DNA of 64,000 nt. Source: Tuctoria greenei (lineage: Eukaryota; Streptophyta; Magnoliopsida; Poales; Poaceae). This document shows, piece after piece, positions 33,090 to 43,382 of this stretch. The notes under the pieces were generated by a model. It searched no databases and was not told where the DNA came from. It saw nothing but the letters and a program-made list of their open reading frames with translations. The position numbers and the translations under genes are program-made. Positions within the stretch are counted from its first letter, which is position 1. Every line of letters begins with the position of its first letter. The stretch lies in assembly GCA_036927565.1 (NCBI GenBank), contig JAYESD010000001.1:282917560-282981559 (forward strand). The letters run 5' to 3'.

Positions 33090-33944
33090 GTTGAGCGCCA
33101 AAACTTCATCCAAGAGGAGATCAAGAAGTTGCTCGACGCCGGCTTCATCCGGGAGGTCCACCACCCTCGGTGGTTGGCCAATCCTGTTGTCATCCCCAAG
33201 GCTGGTGGGAAGCTTCGGATGTGCATTGACTACACCAACCTAAACAAGGCATGTCCAAAAGATCCATTCCTGCTCCCCAGGATAGATCATATTGTAGACT
33301 CTACATCAGGCTGTGATCTGTTGTGTTTCCTAGACGCATATTCTGGTTTCCATCAAATTCCTATGTCTAGAGATGTTGAAGAACATACGGCTTTTGTAAC
33401 AGTAGATGGTCTATATTTTTATGTCTCCATGCCTTATGGTCTTAAGTATGCTCTCCCCACCTTTGTACGTGTGATGCATAAAACATTTGGGGACCTCATT
33501 AGAGACCTGGTAGAGGTGTATGTCGATGACATTGTCAAAATCAAAGATCGCGCATCCTTCCTGGACAACTTAGCGCAAGTCTTCAGCAGGCTACGCCTTA
33601 CGCGCACGATGCTGAACCCCGAAAAGTGTGTCTTCGGGGTTTCTTCTGGGAAGCTGCTGGGATTCCTGGTTTCTCACCGAGGGATCAAAGCCAATCCAGA
33701 GAAGATCAAGGTGATAGAGCTGATGCGGCCCCCGGCGCGTATCAAGGATGTACAGAAGCTCGCAGGTTGCCTAGCGGCCCTTAGCCGCTTCATCTTGAGG
33801 CTGGCGGAACGAGCGCTTCCCTTCTTCAAGATTCTGCGGAAGGCAGGTCCCTTTGCCTGGACAGAAGAAGAGGAAGCAGCATTTCAGGAGCTCAAGAGGC
33901 AACTGACGTCCATCCCAGTTATGATGGCACCAGAGCCCGAATAG
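33090..33944 (+). pseudogene. Gypsy element B reverse transcriptase
   Basis: The frame from 33129 holds the RT palm: MCIDYTNLNKACPKDPF, FLDAYSGFHQIPM, MPYGLKYALPTFVR and the catalytic YVDD near 33522. One Val codon after YVDDIV is missing relative to element A. A frameshift separates it from the upstream part, and a TAG at 33942-33944 ends it within the RNase H connection. Confidence 0.85.
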
Positions 33945-34079
33945 CCCCTGTTGTTGTATGTTACCGCAACAACCGAAGTGGTTAGTATGGTCTTGGTCGC
34001 AAAGCGATTGGAACCGCATCTGCAACATGCACGAGAAGGAGCCTGTAACGCAAGCATCGAGCCTCCGGTCCCGGTCCAA

Positions 34080-35155
34080 GCCATGGACCTCTCTCAGGAG
34101 GGCTCCAGGAACTAGGAAGTCTCCGGCCCCCAGCCTCCGGAGTATGATGCGGGTCTCGAGAGCCAGGAACCCCAGGACCTAGATCCAACGCACGGAGCAC
34201 CAACCCTCTCGGACAGGGTCCGGACCATTCAAAGGTCAGTCTACTACATCAGTGAAGTCCTCCATGAGGCAAAGACAAGGTATGAGGAGATACATAAGCT
34301 GTTGTACGCTGTGTTGATAGCATCGAGGAAGCTTCGACACTACTTTCAGGGCCATAAGATATCAGTGGTCACCTCCTTTCCACTAAGAACGATGCTCCAC
34401 AGTCCTAATGCTACCGGCAACATCGCCAAGTGGCCATCTGAGCTAGCGGAGTTAGAGATCAAGTTCCTTCCTCGACATGCGGTCAAAAGCTAGGCCCTGG
34501 CGTACTTCCTGGCCGAGTGGACTCCATCGCCTGGCAACCCCGAAAGCCCGGTCAGCGGAGACACGGTGTCCGGAGCACCAGTTTTCACTGAAACCCCGTG
34601 GACGCTTTACTCCGACGGTTCCGCCCAGAAATAGGGGGTCGGGGCCGGAGTGGTGCTCATAGCTCTGACGGAAGAGCAGTTCAAGTATATTGTGCATCTC
34701 GGCTTCAAAGCCACCAACAACATGGCAGAGTACGAGGCCCTCATCTACGGACTGAAGACAGCACTGACCCTCAACGTCCGCCAGCTCCTTGCCAAAGGTG
34801 ATTCCCAGCTAGTTGTCAAGCAGGTCAAAAGAGAGTGCAGTTGCAACGACCCCCAGCTGGCAGTATACTTGCTGCACATTAGGAAGCTGGAGAAAGATTT
34901 CGAGGTCCTGGACCTGTGCCATGTACCCCGAGCTGACAACTCAGTCGCAGGCGACCTGTCAACAAAGGCCTCCATAGAGGCACCAGTGCTCGAAGGAGTC
35001 TTTGCAAGGACGTTATCGCGACCAACCGCCCGAGCTGCCGAATCGAGTGAAGGGGGTGAAGTTAGCACCTCGAAGCTAGCAACCCCGGCGGCCCTACAGC
35101 CATGGTGCCTGCCAAGGTTCCTATGCGCCTCCAGCAGCTCCGAGCAGTTGGGTGC
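34080..35155 (+). pseudogene. Gypsy element B RNase H, broken
   Basis: The RNase H core starts at about 34596 with TLYSDGSAQK (catalytic Asp in SDGS). A TAG follows at 34632-34634, then GVGAGVVL and the NNMAEYEALIYGLK block (catalytic Glu), KGDSQLVVKQV, and the final VPRADNSVAGDLS block. The frame is cut at 35160 by the copia array and resumes in the same phase at 53174 once one copy of the duplicated CCAAG is discounted. Confidence 0.8.
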
Positions 35156-35160
35156 CCAAG

Positions 35161-36721
35161 TGGATGTAGGCCTAGAGAGGGGGGTGAATAGGCCTTTTTG
35201 AATTTTCTCGGTTCCTGTAACACTCAACAACAAAGTCAATACCAGAGATATTGGACTAGTCCGGTAAAGTGCGGACTAGTCTGGTTTTCACAGGCTAAGT
35301 TGATCAAGTTCAGTCAATTTGATTGATTCGTTAATGTTTGCAGCGGAAATATAAACTTGAATGACAGTTTAATAGTTGTATGTCAAATTCTATTACAATT
35401 AAGGCTCTTGTTCAACAATTTAACTCAAATTGAACAAAGTGAATCAAACCCTAGATTAAGTTGATCAATTAAGATGAAGAACGCAAAAGGACAAGACACA
35501 CGATTTATCCCGTGGTTCGGCTACCACGAAGGCAACCTACGTCCATGTTGAGGAGCCCACAAAAGGATCGGGTCTTCTCCAACCCTTCCCTCATTGGATC
35601 GCCATGAAGGCCAATCCTCTTCCACTAATCACAAAGGGTAAATAACCAAGTTGAAGGGGCGTTCTCACACGTTGAGAGCTCCCTTGATTACAACTTACAA
35701 AGCCACCAATAACACACTCAAAAATTACAAATTGAAACGCAAGAGTGTGTTAGAGAATCAAACCAAGAGCTCAATGATGTGTGCCAAGTGTCTCTCCAAT
35801 GATCTAGAAGTGATCTTCAATAGATTGATCGATTTTGCACTTAATTTCGTGGAGAGAGGTGGTTTTTTAGTCTCTTGGGAGGTGTGACGGCGCTAGGGTT
35901 CGAGAGTTTATAAAAGTGGGTCGTGCACCTCTATTTATATGGGGTTTCTAAAAGTGACCGTTAGGGTTCAGAAAGATCGGACTAGTCCGTGGTGGTCACC
36001 GGACTAGTCCGGTGTGCTGTGTGTAGCAAACCCTAAGTGTCCAGGAATATCGGACTAGTCCGGTTGAAAACGGACTTGTCCGATTTCACTACTGGAAATC
36101 TTCGGACTAGTCCGATAAATCGGACTTGTCCGGACATATGAAACCCTAAGTGTTTAGGATGACAAGTCCGCACTTGGAGGACTTGTCCGATTTAGATCAG
36201 TGTGTATATCGGACTAGTCCGTGTAGACACCGGACTTGTCCGAAGTGGATCAGAAAGAATATCGGACTAGTCCGGATCACAACGGACTTGTCCGATTTTG
36301 TGTGACTTGTGCATTGTGTTGAGGACTAGTCCGCATTGGGGAGGACTAGTCCGAAGTGGATCAGAAAGATATCGGACTAGTCCGGTGGATACCGGACTTG
36401 TCCGATCTAGTGCAAAAAGTGATATCGGACTAGTCCGGCTGATATCGGACTAGTCCGGTCCTGTATAACTTTGTGCATTGTGTGTGTGTGCTTGAAAGTG
36501 ATTGAGCTCTTGGGTGTGTTTCCTTAACACACTCCATACATAATAATCTACTATTTTCTTCTCCTTGAGCTCAAATTCACTTTGCTTCTCATTTCCCTTC
36601 TTTTTGGCATTTTGCTCATTTTTCATTATTTGCCTGCATTCATCTCAACAAAAGGATTAGGATCCCAATTGCTTGTCATAAATCATCCAAAACCCACAAG
36701 GGAGTCCTAGATGCACTTTCA
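35161..36721 (-). mobile_element. Copia LTR 1 (outer 3' LTR)
   Basis: On the minus strand it starts TGAAAGTGCATC at 36721 and ends CTACATCCA at 35161. The TATA box TATAAATA (minus) is at 35932-35939. Eighteen CGGACTAGTCCG-type palindromes lie upstream of it in U3 and two downstream. An open frame of 78 codons at 35651-35887 within the LTR is not a gene. Confidence 0.92.
35976..36460. repeat. CGGACTAGTCCG / CGGACTTGTCCG palindrome array in copia U3
   Basis: Eighteen units lie in about 485 bp, most preceded by AT or AC and often in alternating pairs (ACTAGT form, then ACTTGT form), with a higher-order GTGGATCAGAAAG spacer repeated three times. The same array is present in LTR 2 (44197-44680) and LTR 3 (52424-52907). 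Confidence 0.9.
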
Positions 36722-36737
36722 ATCTCCCCCTTTTTGG
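36722..36737 (-). other. Polypurine tract of copia copy 1
   Basis: The minus strand reads CCAAAAAGGGGGAGAT next to the LTR. The copy 2 equivalent is 44940-44955. It primes plus-strand DNA synthesis. Confidence 0.8.
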
Positions 36738-37696
36738 TGATTGATGACAACCAATTGAGATTTCACAAAATAAGGCAAAAAATGAGATTTTCATAAAGTA
36801 TGCACATATGACTCAAAAATACATCAAGCAACAAGAGAATTATCCATATGTGCATTCTTTATGGTGGGATGCATACTAAGTGCATGAATACATTGAGAAT
36901 GACAGAATTTACATTAATCAACCGATACCAAGTGCATATGACATTCCAGGAGCAAAAATGCAGTTTTCATCACATACTCGCAAATAAATTGAGCAATTCA
37001 TCACAAGACCAAACTTAATATGAAAACAGTGTTAAACTATTACAATCACAAATAAAAGTACAGAGAAGGCTCTCTCCTCGCCTCCTATTACAGCTAAAGC
37101 TAAGACTTGACTCCCCCTCAATCTCTCCCCCTTTGGCATCAAGACACCAAAAAGAGAGAGAGGAAGGTCCTAGGTTCTTCACTCTTCGCTGTCTGTCCTC
37201 TCGTCATCTTCTTCGTCTTCTTCGCTCTCCGCTTGACGAGGAGGAGAGGGAGGAGGAGATTAGGGTTTGGTGGCGGCTAGGGTTATGGACACGAAAAATC
37301 GGACAAGTCCGGACATGACCGGACTCGTCCGAAGTCATCCAGAGACCTATATCGGACTAGTCCGTGGTCTATCGGACTAATCCGGCCTAACCGGCACTCT
37401 GCGGACTAGTCTGCATGGGCGGACTAGTCCGGGTAACCACGGACTAGTCCGTGGTCACCAGGAAAGAATTGCATAGCCCATTCATATATATTTGAAGGTT
37501 CAATAATAGAGAATAGAGAGGCAAAACAATTCAAGTAATCTTGATGAATTTGACCAGTAAGCATACAACAATCATACAATGATCAAAATTCATCAAGATC
37601 TAATAATTGACATAGTTTTTCGAGAGAAAAATGGAGAGGGATGATTTTCACAATTCAATCAACATTTTTGAAGCAATCATACAGGTATGCAACTTT
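36738..37696 (-). other. Copia copy 1, 3' untranslated internal spacer
   Basis: No coding sequence lies between the RNase H stop and the polypurine tract. At 37295-37462 it carries about eight more CGGAC(T/A)AGTCCG-type units outside the LTR. Copy 2 has the same spacer at 44956-45914. Confidence 0.7.
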
Positions 37697-39787
37697 TCAA
37701 GCCACACTCCGAGAATCAAGAATATTTAGCTCATTTCGGAGTTCGCAAAAATGTTTTTCATCAAGTGGCTTGGTGAATATGTCGGCCAATTGTTTTTGGG
37801 TGTTGACATGTGAGATGGTTATGTCTCCTTTCATGGAATGGTCTCTCAAGAAATGATGTCTTATGTCTATGTGTTTAGTCCTAGAGTGCTCAACTGGATT
37901 GTGGGCTATTTTAATGGCACTCTCATTATCACAAAGGAGAGGAATACGGTTCATATTGTAACCGTAATCCCTTAGAGTTTGTCGCATCCAAAGAAGTTGT
38001 GCACAACAACTCCCGGCTGCAACATACTCCGCTTCGGCTGTGGATAATGCAATGGAATTTTGTTTCTTAGGTGACCAAGAAACCAAAGATCTTCCTAGGA
38101 ATTGGCATGTGCCAGAGGTGCTTTTTCTATCAACTTTGCACCCGGCATAATCTGCATCGAAGTAACCAATGAGATTGAATTTGGAGCCTTTTGGGTACCA
38201 AAGACCAAGGTTGGGTGTATGAACTAAATATCTCAAGATTCTTTTTACGGCTGTCAAGTGACATTCCTTAGGGTTGGCTTGAAATCTTGCACACAAACAT
38301 ACACTCAACATAATATCTGGCCTAGATGCACATAAGTAGAGTAAAGATCCAATCATGGAGCGATATACCTTTTGGTTGACGCTCGGTCCATCTTCACTAA
38401 GATCCAAGTGGCCATTCGTAGCCATGGGAGTCTTTATGGGCTTTGCCTTGTCCATGCCAAACTTCTTGAGTATGTCCTGCGTGTACTTGGTTTGGCTTAT
38501 GAATGTTCCTTCCCTTTGTTGCCGCACTTGGAATCCCAAGAAGTACTTCAATTCTCCCATCATTGACATTTCAAACCTGTCTGTCATAATTCTACTAAAT
38601 TCTTCACAGAAAGATTGGTTAGTTGACCCAAAAATTATATCATCAACATAGATTTGGCAAATAAAAAGATCATTATCTAGATTCTTTGTGAATAATGTAT
38701 AATATACTTTGCTAATTTGAAAACCATTATCAATTAAGAAATCTCTAAGACACTCATACCAAGCTCCAGGAGCTTGTTTGAGGCCATAGAGAGCCTTACG
38801 CAGTTTATATACGTGGTCGAGGAACTCTTCGTCTTCAAACCCGGGTGGTTGCTCCACGTACACCTCTTCCTTGATCGGTCCGTTGAGGAAGGCGCTTTTC
38901 ACGTCCATTTGATACAGCTTGAAATCATGGTGAGTAGCATATGCAAGTAATATTCTAATTGATTCAAGCCTAGCTACTGGAGCAAAAGTCTCATCGAAAT
39001 CCAAACCTTCGACTTGTGAGTAACCTTTGCCCACAAGTCGTGCCTTGTTTCTTGTCACCACTCCGTGTTCGTCTTGCTTGTTGCGGAAGACCCACTTGGT
39101 GCCCACTATATTTGCATTGGGTCTTGCCACAAGTTCCCAAACCTCGTTTCTCTTGAAGTTGTTCAACTCTTCTTGCATTGCCACCACCCAGTCCGGATCC
39201 TTCAATGCATCCTCAGTCCTGCGTGGTTCCAAAAAGGAGACAAACGAGTAATGCTCACAAAAATTAGCTATACGAGATCTAGTGGTTACTCCCTTTTGGA
39301 TGTCATCGATGATGTTGTCGATTGGGTGATCCCTTTGAATGCATTGGTGTACTCTTGGGTGTGGCACTTGGAGAGTTGTGTGTTGGTGATCATTTTCTTC
39401 TCCCCCTGAGTGGTTGCCCTCGTTGATTTGTTGATCATCTTCATATTCTTGTGATTGATCTTGTATCGAAGCTCCCCCTTGATTGTTGATCTCCTCTTGT
39501 GGTTCACTTTCCTCTTGTATTTGTGACGATGACTCTTGTGGTCGAACTTCGCCTAGAGCCATTCTCTTCAATGCTTGATAAGGAGCTTCTTCTTTACCTA
39601 ATTCACATTGATCAACTTGCTCCTTTTGGGAGCCATTAGTTTCATCGAACACTACGTCACGTGCCACTTCAACAAGTCCGGAGGCCTTGTTGAAAACACG
39701 ATAGGCGTAAGTGTTCGAATCATAACCAAGCAAGAAACCTTCATCGGACTTCGAAGCGAACTTTGAAGTCATGGGCTTCTTGTTCAA
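37697..39787 (-). CDS. Copia copy 1 reverse transcriptase and RNase H
   Basis: A 696-codon frame. The N-terminal part is the end of the integrase region (KFASKSDEGFLLGYD and an acidic Q/E-rich linker). RT starts at about codon 200 (WELVARPNANIVGTKWVFR) and contains YQMDVKSAFLNG, KALYGLKQAPGAWYE and the catalytic YVDDIIFGS. RNase H has DADYAGCKVDRKSTSG, ALSTAEAEYVAA and the LLCDNESAIKIAHNP / HIDIRHHFLRD blocks. This part looks fully coding. It is separated from integrase by a TGA at about 39889-39891, which is also present in copy 2. Confidence 0.85.
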   Translation of the reverse strand: MNKKPMTSKFASKSDEGFLLGYDSNTYAYRVFNKASGLVEVARDVVFDETNGSQKEQVDQCELGKEEAPYQALKRMALGEVRPQESSSQIQEESEPQEEINNQGGASIQDQSQEYEDDQQINEGNHSGGEENDHQHTTLQVPHPRVHQCIQRDHPIDNIIDDIQKGVTTRSRIANFCEHYSFVSFLEPRRTEDALKDPDWVVAMQEELNNFKRNEVWELVARPNANIVGTKWVFRNKQDEHGVVTRNKARLVGKGYSQVEGLDFDETFAPVARLESIRILLAYATHHDFKLYQMDVKSAFLNGPIKEEVYVEQPPGFEDEEFLDHVYKLRKALYGLKQAPGAWYECLRDFLIDNGFQISKVYYTLFTKNLDNDLFICQIYVDDIIFGSTNQSFCEEFSRIMTDRFEMSMMGELKYFLGFQVRQQREGTFISQTKYTQDILKKFGMDKAKPIKTPMATNGHLDLSEDGPSVNQKVYRSMIGSLLYLCASRPDIMLSVCLCARFQANPKECHLTAVKRILRYLVHTPNLGLWYPKGSKFNLIGYFDADYAGCKVDRKSTSGTCQFLGRSLVSWSPKKQNSIALSTAEAEYVAAGSCCAQLLWMRQTLRDYGYNMNRIPLLCDNESAIKIAHNPVEHSRTKHIDIRHHFLRDHSMKGDITISHVNTQKQLADIFTKPLDEKHFCELRNELNILDSRSVA

Positions 39788-39888
39788 GATATAACATGGA
39801 GAGCCGAAAACTCGAAAATATGAAATGTTTGGTTTGTTACCGGTGAGTAGCTCATAAGGAGTCTTCTTGAGTAGTGGATGAAGGTAGA

Positions 39889-40528
39889 GTCAATTTGCGG
39901 CGTGGCAAGCGGTGTTAATTGCTTCCACCCAAAATCGATCTGAAGTCTTGTATTCATCGAGCATTGTTCTTGCCATCTCTATGAGCGTTCGGTTCTTCCT
40001 TTCGGCAACTCCGTTTTGTTGTGGAGAGTATGGTGCTGAAAATTTGTGCTTGATTCCCTCCTCATCAAGGTACTCCTCCACTTGTATGTTCTTGAACTTC
40101 GTGCCGTTGTCGCTCCGAATACTCTTGATCGATAGTGAGAACTCGTTTTGCGCTCGCTTGAAGAATTTTTTGAGTGTCCCTTGTGTTTCTGACTTGTCAT
40201 GCAAAAAGAACACCCAAGTGAAGCGGGAAAAATCATCAATAATGACTAAACCGTATTTATTATCGCTTATGCTTATGTAAGCAATTGGACCAAACAAGTC
40301 CATATGAAGTAGTTCGAGTGGTCTTGTCATAGTCATGATGTTCTTTGCGGGATGATGTGCTTCAACTTGCTTCCCGGCTTGGCACGCGCTACAAGGCCTG
40401 TCTTTCTCAAAAACAACATCTTTCAAATCTCGGATGTGATCGCCCTTGAGGAGTTTTTGAAGATTCCTCATACCAACATGTGCTAGCCGTCTATGCCACA
40501 GCCAACCCATGTTGGTTTTTGCAATCAA
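39889..40528 (-). pseudogene. Copia copy 1 GAG-pre-integrase and integrase, broken
   Basis: Contains the zinc-binding region (LWHRRLAHVGMRNLQKLL, CSACQAGKQ) and the integrase core with its DDE residues: LLHMDLFGPI, SIRSDNGTKFK and NGVAERKNRTL. The frame is closed on the C-terminal side by a TGA after HAAN, where relatives have an Arg codon. Upstream it is split from protease by a TAA at about 40571-40573. Confidence 0.8.
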
Positions 40529-40570
40529 GCATGTGTCGAGTTCGGCTTTATCCTTGTTGAAGTCAACAAG

Positions 40571-40933
40571 TTAAAGCTTTCCCTTCAACATACCCTTGAA
40601 TGCAATGGAACCATCACTCCTCCTTGAGACGGTCACACCCTCGTTAGTGAACAAGCAATTATAACCTTTGTCACATAATTGAGATATGGACAGCAGGTTA
40701 TAATCTAAAGATTCAACATGTAAAACATGAGAAAGAGTGTGTTCAGAGGATATTGCTATTTTACCGGTACCGAGCACCCTTCCTTGACTATTATCTCCGA
40801 AGTAGATGCCTTCGTTTGGGTCCTCGTTTTCTTCATATTCCACAAACATCCTCCTTTCTCCGGTCATGTGGTTGGCGCATCCACTGTCTAGCACCCATTT
40901 GGATCCACCGGAGGAATAGGCCTGTAGAAACAA
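40571..40933 (-). pseudogene. Copia copy 1 protease, ends in a private stop
   Basis: The protease motif WVLDSGCANHMTG is present. The frame ends at a TAA where copy 2 has a Tyr codon (KLYLVDF), so this stop arose in copy 1 alone. Confidence 0.8.
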
Positions 40934-41242
40934 ATTATGCCTTGGTTTTAGGTACCCAAGATTGCTTGGGTCCTTGGAGGTTAGTTACAATACATTTGGG
41001 CACCCACACATGGGATTTTGTGTTCCCATGGTGTGGCCCAGCATAACAAGCATAAACTTTACCAAGATTGTTTCTCATTAATACATAAGAGGCATCAAAG
41101 GTTTTGAACAAAAGTTGCTATTGTTTATGGATCGGACTAGTCTGGGTGACCGGACTTGTCCGGACCACAACCGGACTAGTCCGGTGTTCATGAGAGTTCA
41201 GGTTCTTAATTTTCGAGTTACCAGGTTGTGAGGGTCCTCCCT

Positions 41243-43330
41243 TCACAAAGGTAATCCTTCCCTTGTTATTCTTATGACTTCCAGCATTTTGCTTTCCATC
41301 ATAAGAGTAACCAATGCCATACTTGACATTTGGAGGTCTTTGGACCAAGTATGCACTACGTGCATAGTTGATCCTCTCCTTGTCAAATATTCCACATTGG
41401 GTAGGATTTTGTTCTTTGTGGAGGTAGACTTTTCCTTCAAACTGGTGTTGATTTTACCACATTTGCACATATGAACAAGATTAGTTGAAGTGGGTTGAGA
41501 AGGTAGACTTGAAGAGGAGGAAGATTCACTTAGATCGAGTGACTCAACTTGCACTTCAAGGATCTTGTTAACCTTGATTAGGTTATCAAGTTGATCCTTG
41601 ATTGCAACGTTTGAGTTGGTTAACTCCAAGCAAGTTTTCTTGCTTGAAGCTAGCTCAAGCTCTAGTGAGCTGTTTTTCTCCTTTTCAAGAACTAGAAGAT
41701 TGTCAAGTTTGACATACTTCTCCTTTTGGGAGATAATCATGTCCTCTTGATGATCAATTAGCCATTCCTTCTCAACAAGTTGGTCAAGTAAAAATTTCAT
41801 TTTAGCAGCAGTTTTTCTATCTAATCCAATTAACATATCTTCATCATCACTATCTAGTTCATCATTACTTGAGTAGGAATGCATGGAAGGAGTTTTGATG
41901 TTTACCTTGCGTTTACCTTCCTTTGCCATGAGGCAAGTGCCATTTCCCTTCTTTGTACCGAGCGTGGGGAAGAGTGTGGGTTTCTTGGACGTGCTTTCAA
42001 TGGCTATGCTAGCCATCTCTTCTTCATCGGATGATGAGGACTCATCGTTTGAGTCCCACTCCTTTCCAATGTGTGCTTGTTCAGCTTGTTTCTTCTTCTT
42101 GAAGAATTTCTTCAGTTGAGGCTTGGTTTCTTTATTCTTCTTCTTGTTGTCCTCATACGGGCAATCGACTATAAAGTGGTTATACTCACCACAATTATAG
42201 CACGCCCACCTCATCTTCGGCTTTGTCCTCTCCTTGTACTTGCCTTCACTTGATTTTGTTCCTTGTCTTTTCTTCATTATTCTTTTGAACTTTTTCATGA
42301 ACAAAAGCATATCCTCTTCGTCCAGCTCACTGCTTTCATCATCGCTGTCCTCCTCAAGCTGTGCTTCTCTTGCTTCTTTGGATAGAGGCTTGAGTGTGGA
42401 CTTTAAGGCAACTCCCTTCTTCTTGGCCGATGTGAGGTCGGCTATTTCTTTGACGTGCTTGGCTTGTTTCTCCATCATTTCAAAGTCGATGATTTTGCCA
42501 AGCAATTCATCTGGAGTCATCCTCTTGTACCCGGGACTTTCTCTGATCATAGAGCATAGTGTGACATTGCGAGGCATAAAGGCTCTAAGGATGAGCTTTA
42601 AAACCTCGTGGTCATTCCACTTCTTTCTCCCATATGATCGAACCTTGTTTACAAGTGTCTTCAATCGGTTGTACATGTCCTGGGGAGACTCGTCTTCCTC
42701 AATTGCGAACCTTCCTAGTTCGCCTTCGATCATTTCAATTTTCGCCTCCCGCACATGCCGGTCACCTTCATGGGCTGTTTGTAGTGTGTCCCATATTTCC
42801 TTGGCAATCTCCAGTCCGTCCACCTTTGTGAATTCATCTCGACTTAGAGAGGAGGTGATTACGGCTGCGGCTTGAGCGTTTCTGTGGATGGCTTGCTCTT
42901 GACTTGGGGTGAGTTCTTCGTCGTCATCTGGGATGTCTATTCCTGTGCACACAATATGCCATAAACTTGGGTTAAGGGAAATCAAGTGCATCTTCATATT
43001 TTGCCTCCACATGGAGTAATCACTCCCATCGAAGTGTGGGGCTTTTCCAAGAGGAATAGATAGGTAATGGTTGTTGTTTGAATTTAAACGATCATAGTTA
43101 AAAGGATATCGGGAGTAGTCAGTGTGACTACTCTCCTTCTTCTTTTCTTCAACGTTAGCTTTCCCTTTGGAAAGTGCTTTCTTTCTGAGGAGTGCTTTCA
43201 GCTCCAGTGTCTCCTCGTCATCATCATCGAAGTCTTGAATTGCTTCGAGATACTTTTCTAGCTTTTGGTTCTTGTCGTTGTTCACTTCTTCTTGGTTGTT
43301 GATTTTCTGAACTTCCTTCATGTCCGACAT
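41243..43330 (-). CDS. Copia copy 1 gag
   Basis: I take the ATG at 43330; the frame is open further upstream only from a TTG inside the primer site. A charged N-terminus precedes the copia gag domain (about residues 95-260; FDGSDYSMWRQNMKMHL, EIWDTLQTAHEG, MYNRLKTLVNKVRSYG). A single zinc knuckle CYNCGEYNHFIVDC follows, then a long coiled coil. The frame shifts near 41400 in both copies. The shifted reading continues at 41118-41348 (RSAYLVQRPPNVKYG-type block), where three palindrome units are translated as RTSPV-like repeats. Confidence 0.8.
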   Translation of the reverse strand: MSDMKEVQKINNQEEVNNDKNQKLEKYLEAIQDFDDDDEETLELKALLRKKALSKGKANVEEKKKESSHTDYSRYPFNYDRLNSNNNHYLSIPLGKAPHFDGSDYSMWRQNMKMHLISLNPSLWHIVCTGIDIPDDDEELTPSQEQAIHRNAQAAAVITSSLSRDEFTKVDGLEIAKEIWDTLQTAHEGDRHVREAKIEMIEGELGRFAIEEDESPQDMYNRLKTLVNKVRSYGRKKWNDHEVLKLILRAFMPRNVTLCSMIRESPGYKRMTPDELLGKIIDFEMMEKQAKHVKEIADLTSAKKKGVALKSTLKPLSKEAREAQLEEDSDDESSELDEEDMLLFMKKFKRIMKKRQGTKSSEGKYKERTKPKMRWACYNCGEYNHFIVDCPYEDNKKKNKETKPQLKKFFKKKKQAEQAHIGKEWDSNDESSSSDEEEMASIAIESTSKKPTLFPTLGTKKGNGTCLMAKEGKRKVNIKTPSMHSYSSNDELDSDDEDMLIGLDRKTAAKMKFLLDQLVEKEWLIDHQEDMIISQKEKYVKLDNLLVLEKEKNSSLELELASSKKTCLELTNSNVAIKDQLDNLIKVNKILEVQVESLDLSESSSSSSLPSQPTSTNLVHMCKCGKINTSLKEKSTSTKNKILPNVEYLTRRGSTMHVVHTWSKDLQMSSMALVTLMMESKMLEVIRITREGLPL

Positions 43331-43368
43331 GATCTCTTCGAGTGGTTGCACTCTTTCTTGAAGAACCT

Positions 43369-43380
43369 GCTCTGATACCA
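43369..43380 (-). other. Primer-binding site of copia copy 1 (initiator-Met tRNA type)
   Basis: The minus strand reads TGGTATCAGAGC two bases from the LTR, the standard copia primer site. The copy 2 equivalent is 51595-51606. Confidence 0.92.
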
Positions 43381-43382
43381 AT

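Noticed and set aside
35651..35887. 72-78 codon open frame in the copia LTR, repeated at 43871 and 52098
   Set aside because: Recurs only because the LTR recurs; frame length differs between copies.
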